Source: Myxococcales bacterium (GTDB taxonomy: Bacteria; Myxococcota_A; UBA9160; UBA4427). From it: 64,000 bases of DNA. The DNA lies in assembly GCA_012960035.1 (NCBI GenBank), contig DUBZ01000070.1, positions 39,102-103,101 of the forward strand, in the 5' to 3' direction. Below are positions 16,197-24,654 of this stretch, in pieces; position 1 is the first letter of the stretch, and every line of letters begins with the position of its first letter. The notes beneath the pieces were generated by a model that saw only the letters and a list, made by a program, of their open reading frames with translations, did no database searches and was not told the DNA's origin. Position numbers and translations under genes: made by a program.

Positions 16197-17795
16197 CTAG
16201 AATAATACTTCCAAGTGACCGAAAATGCGCTGGAATTCTGGATCAGAGACGAACGTCGAAAACACCAGGGTGTGCTCGCCAAGGCGAACCGCTCGCAACT
16301 TCCAGAACTGCTCCCCGCGCTTGGCGGCGCGATCGCGGTACTGCGAGACATCGCCTTCGTGGACTAGGTTGTTCAGCGAGTCGAAGACTACGACACCGCG
16401 CTCGCGCATGTACTGCTCGCTAGCGAAATGTTCGTGGGCGATGGTTCCACGTTCTTTGAGCGGCGAACGCGCGATGTGTGGATCGTTGAGTCCCCGAAAG
16501 TCGAGGGTGGGCCAGCCGGCGTAGTAGGGCAGTGCGCCCGCACCGCCGACACAAAGCATCACGTCTTTGGGAAGCACGCCGGCCTCGATATAGCCCGCAA
16601 TGATCTTCCCCTGCCGCGCACGTTCGCTTGCATAAGCGCGCGTGCGGTCGATCGACTCGACGTCATGGCGATCGAGTTTCGCTGCTTCTGAAATCGATCC
16701 GAGGTGCGTCGTCAGCAGCAGGGCCGCCGCTACCGCGGCGCCGAGAATCGTAAACCCAGGACCGCTCGAATCTCTCGAGTCCATTAGCGCTCGGATTCCC
16801 TCCGCGATGAGCCAATAGAGTGTGGGCAGGATCACGACGAGGAAGCGGAACTCGAAACGCCCGCCGCCGATCGAGGCGAGGTAGGTGCAATATACGAGCG
16901 CGCTGGTTAGGAAAAAAACGTGGGTGAATTCGCGGCTGCGCAGCACGCCGAGCAGGATCAGGGGGAGGTAGTAGGCGATTTTGTAGTCCGCCTGGAAGAT
17001 AGAAAAGTAGTGGCCGGCTTGCTCGAGCCAGAGCCCGTTGACCTTGGCGTAGAAGGTGTTGGGAAGCCAGTCGCCGTAGTAGCTGTAGCGCCAAAGAAAA
17101 TGTGCACCGACGATCAATACGTATGGAAGTACCCAGACAAGAAGATCCTTCGCGCGCGCTCGACCGATTGACACCTGTGCGAGAAAGAAAACGCCGGCAA
17201 TGAACATGAACAGGCCGGCTTCGGGCCGCGTGAGTGTCGCGATCGCAAAGAGGACTGAAGACAGAAACGCGCCATGTTTCGCTTCGTCTTTTCGCTCCTG
17301 GACAAAGCGTAGCTGCGCGGCCAGCACGAGTAGCGTGAAGAACTGCGTGGCCAAGCCGCTCGTCGACCAAGCGGTAAAGCTGCGCGAAAGTGCGAGCGTG
17401 AGCAGGGGAAGCCAAACCAACGGGTGCGTTGCGTGCAGTCGATCCGCGGCGAAGCGACCGAGCAGGAACAGGACACCGAGCCCACTTGTGATTCCCAATG
17501 CGTTGGAAAGCGCCTCCGGCGCGATGCCCAAGCGGATGCCCGCGGACATCATCAGGACCCACAAGAAATTCGTATAGCCTTCGACGAATTCTCCCGGGTT
17601 CCACACCACCCCAAGGCCCTGGGCCAGATTCTTTGCGTAGCGGAACGTGATGAAGGCGTCGTCGCCCAGGAAGGCGTAGCGTTCAACGTTCGCGGCGTAG
17701 ATCATCACCACCGCGAGGGCGGCCACCGAGACCACCAGAGGGCGTGAGCGGGGACTTTCGAGCCATGCTGTGAGCGCGCCGGTGGATTCTTTCAT
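16197..17795 (-). CDS. Polytopic membrane glycosyltransferase (GT-C fold, AftB/ArnT-like)
   Basis: 532 residues from the ATG at 17795. The start fits because it overlaps an upstream stop as ATGA and opens just before the first membrane helix (VVSVAALAVVMIYAAN). The signature loop follows: FLGDDAFITFRYAKNLAQG, then VWNPGEFVEGYTNFLWVL, which matches the DD-containing catalytic loop of GT-C enzymes that use polyprenyl-phosphate sugars, closest in wording to the arabinofuranosyltransferase AftB family. About ten more hydrophobic helices follow, then a soluble C-terminal domain of about 170 residues (AGYIEAGVLPKDVMLCVGGAGA, YYAGWPTLDFRGLND). It probably adds a sugar to a surface polymer or lipid on the periplasmic face. 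Donor and acceptor are unknown. Confidence 0.85.
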   Translation of the reverse strand: MKESTGALTAWLESPRSRPLVVSVAALAVVMIYAANVERYAFLGDDAFITFRYAKNLAQGLGVVWNPGEFVEGYTNFLWVLMMSAGIRLGIAPEALSNALGITSGLGVLFLLGRFAADRLHATHPLVWLPLLTLALSRSFTAWSTSGLATQFFTLLVLAAQLRFVQERKDEAKHGAFLSSVLFAIATLTRPEAGLFMFIAGVFFLAQVSIGRARAKDLLVWVLPYVLIVGAHFLWRYSYYGDWLPNTFYAKVNGLWLEQAGHYFSIFQADYKIAYYLPLILLGVLRSREFTHVFFLTSALVYCTYLASIGGGRFEFRFLVVILPTLYWLIAEGIRALMDSRDSSGPGFTILGAAVAAALLLTTHLGSISEAAKLDRHDVESIDRTRAYASERARQGKIIAGYIEAGVLPKDVMLCVGGAGALPYYAGWPTLDFRGLNDPHIARSPLKERGTIAHEHFASEQYMRERGVVVFDSLNNLVHEGDVSQYRDRAAKRGEQFWKLRAVRLGEHTLVFSTFVSDPEFQRIFGHLEVLF

Positions 17796-18227
17796 GAGCC
17801 GCCATTCGGGTAGTGGCTGACTCGCCCTGACCCGGTTACGGGAATGTACCGGAGCCCCGCATATTGTCCGAGGTGCAGTTGGTTTCGTGCAGTTTCCAGG
17901 CTCCGCAGTACGGGCACGCTCTCGAATGCGCAATCCACTGGCAATTTACGAGGCATTTCTCGAAAGGCAGTAAAAAACTCTTGCCCGACATCGAATGAAG
18001 GCGGTACGGGGCTGCGCCGCCCCATGCGCCACAATTTCGAGGGGAGGGCCGAGTTGCAGCAACACCGGTCCATCACGCCGACGCCAACACCCGTGCACCG
18101 AGCGAACGAAAAGCCTCGAAGCCGATGGCAGCGGCGTGAATGCGTCGATCTGCTGGAGCATCCCGAAATTTTCGCAGCTGAAGTCCTGAATTCGTTTGGC
18201 GCGGCCGAAACCTAACCGCTCCGGCAA
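17792..18227 (-). pseudogene. Possible frameshifted gene coupled to the glycosyltransferase
   Basis: An open frame on the minus strand (17792-18076) ends in a TGA that forms an ATGA overlap with the glycosyltransferase start, a classic operon junction. Its last 60 residues look protein-like (FTAFREMPRKLPVDCAFESV, ARNQLHLGQYAGLRYIPV). The overlapping frame just upstream (17946-18227) also looks coding (FGMLQQIDAFTPLPSASRLF). This suggests one gene broken by a frameshift near 18000. I recognise no family. The alternative is that this is plain intergenic DNA between the glycosyltransferase and GAPDH genes. Confidence 0.3.
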
Positions 18228-18236
18228 TCGCGCAGC

Positions 18237-19700
18237 TTACGCCTCGCCGTTGAGCGCCCTCGGAAACGTCTGCAAACCCAGCCCAGCCAACTCTTCGAGG
18301 ATTCGGACAACCTGGCGGCTGTACCCGAATTCATTGTCGTACCAGACATAAAGAACGCAGCTACTGCCGAGGCTGATCGTGCTCTTCGAATCGACGATCG
18401 CCGCATAGCGATTTCCGACAAAGTCACTGGATACAACTTCGTCCGAATTCGTGTAATCGATCTGGTTGACGAGGTCGCCTTCGAGGGATCGCTTGAGTAG
18501 GTGTTCGTTCAACTCGTCGACCGACGCATCCTTATCCAATTCGAGATTGAGGATGGCGAGCGAAACGTTCGGCGTGGGAACACGCACTGCGTTGCCCGTG
18601 AGCTTGCCTTCGAGTTCGGGGATCGCTTTGGAAACGGCCTTGGCGGCACCCGTCGACGTGATCACCATGTTGAGCGCTGCCGCGCGTCCGCGTCGCGCCT
18701 TGCGGTGATAGTTGTCGATCAGGTTCTGATCGTTTGTGTAGGAGTGGCAAGACTCGACATGACCGTGCTTGATCCCAAACGCTTGGTGGATGGTGTCGAG
18801 AATGGGCACGATCGCATTCGTGGTGCAGCTCGCGGCGGACAAAATGTTGCCCATATCGCAGATGCCCTTGTGGTTTACGCCATACACGATGTTTTGGATG
18901 TCGTCTTTGCCAGGCGCAGTGAGCAACACCTTTGAAATCCCGGGAGACTTCAAGTGTTGTTCGAGTCCTTCGCGGTCCGACCACTTGCCGGTATTGTCAA
19001 CCAGCAAAGCGTCGTCGATGCCGTAGCTCGTGTAGTCCACCGAGTCCGGGCTGTCGGCGTAGATCACGTGGACGAGGTTACCGTTGAGAATCAGGGCGTT
19101 CTCTACTTCGTCTAGAAGTACGCTTCCCTTGAAGAGGCCGTGGACTGAATCGCGTCGGAGCAAGCTTGCTCGCTTGGCGAGGTCGTCTTCTCCACCCTTG
19201 CGAACGACGATGGCTGCGAGGCGAAGGTTTTCGCCGCCACCTGTCTTTCCGACGAGGATGCGCGCAACGAGGCGACCGATCCGGCCGAACCCGTAAAGGA
19301 CAACGTCCCGGGGTTTGTCGAGAACAGACTTACGTCCCGTGTCGACTTCAGAAAGTGATTCCGCGACGAAATCTGACATGCTTTGCACGCTGCCCTTCAT
19401 TCGCAGGTGCGTGAGCAAGTTGCCAATGTCGATGCGAGCGGGGGATAGGTCCATCGAGCAGATCGCTTGGAGCAGCGGCAGGGAGTCGGCGGTCTTGATG
19501 TCCGACATGGCGATCTGGCTGGCCGCTTGATGAAAATTAATGATGTCCATCGGAGATCGGTTGACCAACGAGTTGCCGTAACACGTGATGATGACACCGT
19601 GCTCACGGTAGAGCTTGCCAACCAAAGGAAGCATTGCTTCCGCGCATTGTTCGTTTCGCTTCCACTCGCGAAGATAGGAGTCTGCTTTTTGGTTCCGCAT
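18237..19700 (-). CDS. gap: Glyceraldehyde-3-phosphate dehydrogenase, long form
   Basis: 487 residues, against about 335 for standard GAPDH. The extra 130 residues are N-terminal (ADSYLREWKRNEQCAEAMLP through SLSEVDTGRKSVLD), a form also known in Pseudomonas-type long GAPDHs. The catalytic core then starts with VVLYGFGRIGRLVARIL (NAD(P)-binding). The active-site Cys lies in SAASCTTNAIVPILD (about residue 293), the phosphate-site region in ITSTGAAKAVSKAIPELEGK, and the conserved WYDNEFGYSRQVVRI follows near the C-terminus. It oxidises glyceraldehyde-3-phosphate in glycolysis or works in reverse for gluconeogenesis. Apparently monocistronic; an opposed flagellin remnant lies upstream. Confidence 0.95.
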   Translation of the reverse strand: MRNQKADSYLREWKRNEQCAEAMLPLVGKLYREHGVIITCYGNSLVNRSPMDIINFHQAASQIAMSDIKTADSLPLLQAICSMDLSPARIDIGNLLTHLRMKGSVQSMSDFVAESLSEVDTGRKSVLDKPRDVVLYGFGRIGRLVARILVGKTGGGENLRLAAIVVRKGGEDDLAKRASLLRRDSVHGLFKGSVLLDEVENALILNGNLVHVIYADSPDSVDYTSYGIDDALLVDNTGKWSDREGLEQHLKSPGISKVLLTAPGKDDIQNIVYGVNHKGICDMGNILSAASCTTNAIVPILDTIHQAFGIKHGHVESCHSYTNDQNLIDNYHRKARRGRAAALNMVITSTGAAKAVSKAIPELEGKLTGNAVRVPTPNVSLAILNLELDKDASVDELNEHLLKRSLEGDLVNQIDYTNSDEVVSSDFVGNRYAAIVDSKSTISLGSSCVLYVWYDNEFGYSRQVVRILEELAGLGLQTFPRALNGEA

Positions 19701-19905
19701 CTGAGCTCGATCCTTGCTGGGCCGGGGAAGTGCAGTGGTCTGACATCAATGAACGCACGATGCCCATGGTCCCGTTACGTCGGTCCGGCCGGGAGGCCAA
19801 CGATGAGGGCGCTCAGTATAGATCTCGGTATCCCGCGTCGGGAGACCTCGTCGCGATCTCCCCCCTCGGGTATCGGCCAGTAGTGATCGAAGAATTAGAA
19901 AGAAG

Positions 19906-19935
19906 CTCCCCCGACTCGAAACCGAGTCGGGGGAG
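19906..19935 (-). terminator. Strong intrinsic terminator after flagellin remnant
   Basis: A perfect 13-base-pair stem, CTCCCCCGACTCG with its complement, closes an AAAC loop. Read on the minus strand the stem is followed by a T-rich stretch (CTTCTTTCTAATTCTT). It lies 30 bases past the stop of the flagellin fragment, where an intact flagellin gene would end. Its retention shows that the 3' end of a former highly expressed flagellin transcript is still in place. Confidence 0.85.
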
Positions 19936-19965
19936 AAAGTGTGGTTTTGAGCTTTACGATGACCG

Positions 19966-20253
19966 TTAACCGAGCAGCTGTAGTGCAGAATGGGTCGAAA
20001 CGTTGGCCTGACCCAGGACGGACACACCCGTCTGTTGCAACACTTGGTTGCGGGTCAGCTCGGCAGTTTCGGACGCGAAGTCGACGTTGCGAATCTGCGA
20101 TTCCGCAGCAGCGGTATTTAAAATCGCTACTGCAAGAGACCGAATCGTCGACTCGAGCCGGTTCTGCACCGTCCCGAAGCTCGCGCGTAGACTTGCAACC
20201 GTTGAGATCGCGCTATTGAGAGTATCGATTGCACTGGTCGCGCCGGCCGGGGT
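19966..20253 (-). pseudogene. fliC: Flagellin C-terminal fragment
   Basis: About 95 codons of the C-terminal D0/D1 region of flagellin are readable: TPAGATSAIDTLNSAISTVA, ASFGTVQNRLESTIRSLAVA, AAAESQIRNVDFASETAELT and RNQVLQQTGVSVLGQAN, ending in the usual LLG. The whole N-terminal half (MGLRINTN-type start) and the variable centre are missing. Upstream of the fragment the reading frame is not flagellin-like, so the gene is truncated. No start codon or ribosome site fits. The family is unmistakable; the pseudogene status follows from the missing 200 or more residues. It pairs with a second fragment at 25707-25805 and with the broken cheR at the left edge. Confidence 0.88.
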
Positions 20254-20259
20254 CCGAGT

Positions 20260-20568
20260 TCTTTGTGAGAAACAGCAAGTTGTTGTTCGCGATTCTGGAT
20301 ACCGCGTTCGGTGACACTGATCTGTGCGTCTCGAGACGCGAGGTCTTGGTCGCGTCCGGCGAGGGTGCTTCTCGACGGCTCGATCGATGCCTTGGCTTCT
20401 TCGAGCTCGGCTTCTACGCGCAAAGAAATATCGATGCGCAGGACTTCGGTCTGCGCACGTGCAAGGGCGACGGCATTGTGAAGTTCAGCGTTGGTTTCGC
20501 GCGCGACACCGAGTGCCAGACGCAAAGCTTCGACTTTATCCGCAGCTGATTTTCCTTCTCGCTTGCAA
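20260..20568 (-). other. Coiled-coil-like open frame joined to flagellin fragment
   Basis: A minus-strand frame reads as a heptad-rich segment (LRLALGVARETNAELHNAVA, LRVEAELEEAKASIEPSRST, LASRDAQISVTERGIQNREQ), unlike the random-looking shadows elsewhere. It runs straight into the flagellin fragment, but in another frame, so the junction may be a deletion between two genes. It has no supported start and I recognise no family. It may be a relic of a signalling or methyl-accepting protein. Confidence 0.3.
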
Positions 20569-20659
20569 AGCGAACAGCAGCGAAGAGCCCCTGCGGTTAA
20601 GCTCTGGGTTCGCTTGGTGGACGACCGCCAGCCGCTTTCGATAGATGACCGGAGAACCC

Positions 20660-21352
20660 ATGATCGAGCTCTACAGCTTTCCCACACCGAACGGCCACAA
20701 GGTCAGTATTGCGCTCGAAGAACTTGGGCTCGACTACGAGATCGTCCCGATCAACATCGCTCGCGGCGACCAGTTCTCGGAAGAGTTCCTGCGCATCAGT
20801 CCGAATAACCGCATCCCTGCGATCGTCGATCTTGACCCCGCGGACGGAGGCGATCCACTTTCGATCTTCGAATCTGGAGCGATTCTCGTTTACCTCGCGG
20901 ACAAACAGGGCGCGTTTATCGGAGACAGTGTTCGCGGGCGAACGGTCGTGATGGAGTGGTTGATGTGGCAAATGGCGAACTTTGGGCCAATGCTCGGGCA
21001 ACTCGGCCATTTTCGAAACTACGCGAGCGAGCAGATCCCATACGCGCTCGAACGTTACGGGAATGAGGTCGATCGGTTGTACGGGATCCTCGACGAGCGG
21101 CTGGAGTCGCGTGCGTACGTAGCGGGCGACGACTATTCGATCGCAGACATGGCGATTGGTCCTTGGGTCGCGTTTCGCGGCATGCACGGAGTCGAACTCG
21201 CAGACTATCCTCACGTGAGCCGCTGGTACACGCAGATCACGTCTCGTCCCGCTTGGATTCGCGGCGTGGAAGAGGGCAAGGAGCAATGGGGAGCCGAGCC
21301 CATGGGCGATGACGCAAAGAAATTATTGTTCGGGCAACGTCGTCGCGGCTAA
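20660..21352 (+). CDS. Glutathione S-transferase family protein (YghU/YfcG-like)
   Basis: 230 residues from the ATG at 20660, preferred over the ATG at 20645 because GGAG lies seven bases upstream. The thioredoxin-like N-terminal domain starts MIELYSFPTPNGHKVSIALE, with the cis-Pro region NNRIPAIVDLD and the glutathione gamma-glutamyl site IFESGAILVYLADK (ES motif). The all-helical C-terminal domain (VVMEWLMWQMANFGPMLGQL, YSIADMAIGPWVAF) follows. The wording is that of the Nu-class disulfide-bond oxidoreductases YghU and YfcG. It is cytosolic and probably acts in thiol redox or detoxification. Monocistronic. Confidence 0.93.
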   Translation: MIELYSFPTPNGHKVSIALEELGLDYEIVPINIARGDQFSEEFLRISPNNRIPAIVDLDPADGGDPLSIFESGAILVYLADKQGAFIGDSVRGRTVVMEWLMWQMANFGPMLGQLGHFRNYASEQIPYALERYGNEVDRLYGILDERLESRAYVAGDDYSIADMAIGPWVAFRGMHGVELADYPHVSRWYTQITSRPAWIRGVEEGKEQWGAEPMGDDAKKLLFGQRRRG

Positions 21353-21992
21353 GCGTGGGAGCGTCGCGCCTTGCGTGCTCGATGGAAACGTTCAGTTTTG
21401 CTGTCTGTAACGATTAAGTGTTGCTCGGGTTTCCTTTGGATTGGGATCGCTGGAGTTGATTTCTGTCGAAGTCGTTTCATTTTGAATTCTCACCCGCAAG
21501 CTGATGGGGTGCGAAAATCGAGACCTTGCAAAATGAAAGTTGCAGGCTGAAACACTTCACCTGTACAGCCGCTCAGCACGCACGGTAGAGCGCCGGCACA
21601 GCAGACGAATCGATGCCCTCAAGGCGTTGCGTCATTCGCGGGTGAATGTCAGAAATGCGCTCGCGGGCTCTTCTTCTAGGAGCTCGTCTTCGACGACCAC
21701 GATCTTTGGCAATAGTGGGGTCTATGCGGAGGTCGTAGGCGACGAAGACACGGGGGCCGAGTTCCTGACCAAGCCGAGGAACCCAGTGGAGCAGTCCGCG
21801 CTGCTCAGCATCAATCGCATGCAGAATGTCGGAATGTTGGCAGACGCCTAGCCGGCCGCGAAGTTCTCGTGGTGCACGATGGGCAAGTCGTCTGCACGGT
21901 TGAACGCGACTTCGCACCTGGTGGCGAGCGCGATAAACTCTGTGTGTTCCACGCGATGGGCGTGGTTTTCGGACGGAGGCACGTGACGCACT
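21353..21992. other. Intergenic region without a supported gene
   Basis: About 640 bases. Open frames of 60-150 codons exist on both strands between about 21540 and 22020, but they are arginine-rich or Ser/Thr runs, and the other minus frame is interrupted by several stops. I see no family motif, no ribosome site and no repeat. It could be a long-decayed gene. Confidence 0.45.
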
Positions 21993-22433
21993 ATGAGCCA
22001 GAGTTATCGCGAAATCGAACAACTTCTATATGTCTACGCGGAGCGGATCGATCTTGGTGATTTTGAAGGCGTCGCCGACTTGTTCGAGCACGCCGTCATC
22101 ACGTCACCTGGCGCGCCACGCGGCAAGGGTGGGCGGGAAGAGGCCCTCGAAACGTACAAACGATCCACACGATTGTACGAAGATGGCACGCCACGGACGA
22201 AGCACGTCACGACGAACGCCATCATCGACGTTGACGAAGATGCTGGCACGGCAACGTGTCGGGCATACTTCACTGTATTTCAAGCGCTTGAAGAATTTTC
22301 GTTGCAGCCGATTATCGCGGGTCGCTACCACGACAAATTTGAACGTGTTGATGGAACGTGGCGTTTTACGGAACGAATGATGTTGCCCGAGTTGATGGGG
22401 GATCTCAGCAAACATCTACTCTTCAAGCTCTAG
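21993..22433 (+). CDS. SnoaL/NTF2-like fold protein (second copy type)
   Basis: 146 residues. It opens with REIEQLLYVYAERIDLGDFEG then VADLFEHAVITSP, the helix-plus-strand start of SnoaL-like domains, and ends with IAGRYHDKFERVDGTWRFTE, the characteristic last strands. The arrangement YxxxxDxxD...F matches ketosteroid-isomerase-like proteins that isomerise, hydrate or bind cyclic or polyketide substrates. It is about the length of the minimal fold and similar in design to the gene at 15695. No operon partner: the gene stands between gaps of 640 and 349 bases. The function is not fixed by sequence. Confidence 0.85.
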   Translation: MSQSYREIEQLLYVYAERIDLGDFEGVADLFEHAVITSPGAPRGKGGREEALETYKRSTRLYEDGTPRTKHVTTNAIIDVDEDAGTATCRAYFTVFQALEEFSLQPIIAGRYHDKFERVDGTWRFTERMMLPELMGDLSKHLLFKL

Positions 22434-22782
22434 CCACGATCTCTACAGAGATAAACCCCGAGGGGTTGAACACAGATCTACTTCACGACACTGCGTTGTG
22501 CACGACTGCATCAATTCAAGGCGATCGTTGAACAAGTGTTTCACAGGGTTGTCACCGTGAGGCGGCATGAGTCCAACCTGGGGCTCCATTCCACGTGGCT
22601 CCAGATGGCATCGGCGGTCCGAATCTTTTTCGCGTCGAGGCATTTATTTCCCCGCGCTCTTTCAATTCCGACTACATTGTTCGCAATAGGTGACTTAAAT
22701 CGGTCATGTCTGGGGCGAGTCCGATTCGAAACAGACAAGGGTCACCGGCTAAAGACTCGGAGAGAGGCAAGGAGAAAGTAGA
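22434..22782. other. Upstream region of cold-shock gene
   Basis: 349 bases without a supported gene. Cold-shock genes often carry long structured leaders, and the stretch before 22783 ends in a good ribosome site (CAAGGAGAAAG). No clear cold-box element or promoter pair could be assigned by eye. Confidence 0.4.
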
Positions 22783-22986
22783 TTGGCTAAGGGCACGGTA
22801 AAGTGGTTCAGCGAGCAGAAGGGCTATGGCTTCATTACTCCGGATGAAGGGGGCAAAGACCTCTTCGTTCATTTCTCGAGCATCGTCGGGGACGGATTTC
22901 GGAATCTCGAAGACGGACAAGCTGTCGAATTCGAGGCGGCCGAAGGTAAGAAAGGTCCCGAGGCACAGAACGTTCGTCCGATGTAG
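22783..22986 (+). CDS. cspA: Cold-shock domain protein
   Basis: 67 residues, starting at a TTG with AAGGAG about nine bases upstream. The complete OB-fold carries both nucleic-acid motifs: [11 protein letters not shown] (RNP1) and DLFVHFSSI (RNP2), with the opening KGTVKWF and the closing [10 protein letters not shown]. This size and wording is the CspA class, single-stranded RNA/DNA chaperones that melt mRNA structure. The TTG start was chosen because the family begins exactly here and no ATG is near. An intrinsic terminator follows, so it is monocistronic. Confidence 0.96.
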   Translation: MAKGTVKWFSEQKGYGFITPDEGGKDLFVHFSSIVGDGFRNLEDGQAVEFEAAEGKKGPEAQNVRPM

Positions 22987-23006
22987 ATCTCGCAACTGGA
23001 TTGATG

Positions 23007-23040
23007 AAGCCCGTTCTTCTTATGAAGGGCGGGCTTTTCA
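23007..23040 (+). terminator. Intrinsic terminator of the cold-shock gene
   Basis: A stem AAGCCCG/CGGGCTT, extended inward by T-T-C-T-T pairing with A-A-G-G-G, is followed by TTTTCA. It starts about 20 bases after the stop. Confidence 0.75.
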
Positions 23041-23238
23041 TTTCTGTAGAGGTTAGAGAAAGAGCGAGTTTTTAATTCCAGGGCCCGACGCTTCGCTTGT
23101 AAGAAACTGGCTCCGAAATTACCAGCGGCACGAGCCCGCGTATCCGTATTGGAATGTCCCCGGACGCGGCAGCGCCAACGCGAGTGAACTGCCCGTCTTG
23201 CGATACGATTGGCATCGTCTTTCACGTGATTCGGGATC

Positions 23239-24654
23239 ATGCTCTTCAATTCATTCACCTTCCTCGTGTTCTTCGCGATCGTCCTGCTGATCCATCGGGT
23301 TTCATTCTCGTGGACGCAGAAGAAGATCCATCTTCTTCTGGCGAGTTATTTGTTCTATGCCGCGTGGAACCCGCCCTTCGTTGTGCTGTTGTGGATTTCG
23401 ACAGCGGTCGACTGGCTAGTAGGGCGAAGACTTCACGCTTCGGACGACGCGGGGACGCGCAAGCGTTTGGTCGCCGTGAGTCTGGCGGTCAATCTCGGGC
23501 TACTCGGCTACTTCAAGTACGCCGGCTTTGTGCTCGAGAACTTTGTCTGGTTGGTGCAGCAACTCGGCTTTGACTACAACCCTGCAGCACCGGACATCAT
23601 TCTTCCCCTCGGCATTTCGTTCTATACATTTCAGACCCTCTCCTACACACTTTCGATCTACCGCCGGGACGGCGAGCCGGCCGACTCCCTGGTCGACTTC
23701 GCGCTGTTCGTGACCTTCTTCCCGCAATTGGTGGCCGGCCCGATTGTCCGTGCGACTGACTTTATCGTTCAACTCGCGACCCCGAAGCAAGCGGATGCGC
23801 AGCAGCTCGGTTGGGGGCTGGCGATGATGAATTTTGGAATCTTCCAAAAAGTCGTGTTGGCTGACACGCTGCTCGCCCCGGTGGCGGACAAAGTCTTTGG
23901 TTTCCCGCGCATGGCAGGCACCGTCGATGCGTGGATCGGTTCGCTTGCCTTTTCCGGTCAGATCTTCTTCGACTTTGGTGGTTACTCGTCGTGCGCGATT
24001 GGCGCTGCGCTGTGTCTCGGCTTTGTGTTGCCCGAAAATTTTCGCTGCCCCTATGCTTCGCTTGGATTCTCCGATTTTTGGAGACGCTGGCATATTTCGC
24101 TTTCAACGTGGTTACGCGACTACCTCTACATCTCGATGGGGGGCAATCGCGCAGGGGCAGTGCGGACCTACATCAACCTGGCCGCGACGATGTTGCTCGG
24201 TGGCTTGTGGCATGGTGCATCGTGGACGTTTGTGGTGTGGGGCGGTCTGCACGGTTTCTATCTCATTGTCGAACGCGCACTGAAAGCCCAATTGGGTGGC
24301 GTCGCACTATTTCACACGGCGGCGTTCAAGATCCTTTCGTACGGATCAACGTTCGTAGTGGTGACGCTGACCTGGGTGTTCTTCAGGGCTGAGACCTTCG
24401 CGCAAGCCACGACGCTCCTCGCCACGATGTTCGCCGATGTGCCCCGACGCGAGCTTTCGTCCGGTCAGGTGAACACCGTACTGGTCGTCGTTGGTGTCAT
24501 GCTGATCGCTCAACTCTCTCTGCGAAACACGGATCTCGAGCGCGCGTTCTCGCGGCTACCCACCTTGGTCAAGGGGCCTCTGCTTGCGCTTCCCATCTTG
24601 TGCCTCTTTGCTGTCCCCGGAGACAATCGTGCCTTCATCTACTTCCAATTCTGA
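23239..24654 (+). CDS. MBOAT family O-acyltransferase (AlgI/DltB-like)
   Basis: 471 residues with about ten membrane helices, starting MLFNSFTFLVFFAIVLLIHR. Family motifs: PLGISFYTFQTLSYTLSIYR, TFFPQLVAGPIVR, GFSDFWRRWHISLSTWLRDYL (first catalytic-region His), and GGLWHGASWTFVVWGGLHGF with the essential His. Proteins of this type sit in the inner membrane and pass acyl groups, usually acetyl, through the membrane to a cell-surface polysaccharide. The next gene, an SGNH-like protein, overlaps its end by 26 bases, which is the AlgI plus AlgJ/AlgX arrangement. The acceptor is unknown; no alginate genes are in view. Confidence 0.95.
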   Translation: MLFNSFTFLVFFAIVLLIHRVSFSWTQKKIHLLLASYLFYAAWNPPFVVLLWISTAVDWLVGRRLHASDDAGTRKRLVAVSLAVNLGLLGYFKYAGFVLENFVWLVQQLGFDYNPAAPDIILPLGISFYTFQTLSYTLSIYRRDGEPADSLVDFALFVTFFPQLVAGPIVRATDFIVQLATPKQADAQQLGWGLAMMNFGIFQKVVLADTLLAPVADKVFGFPRMAGTVDAWIGSLAFSGQIFFDFGGYSSCAIGAALCLGFVLPENFRCPYASLGFSDFWRRWHISLSTWLRDYLYISMGGNRAGAVRTYINLAATMLLGGLWHGASWTFVVWGGLHGFYLIVERALKAQLGGVALFHTAAFKILSYGSTFVVVTLTWVFFRAETFAQATTLLATMFADVPRRELSSGQVNTVLVVVGVMLIAQLSLRNTDLERAFSRLPTLVKGPLLALPILCLFAVPGDNRAFIYFQF

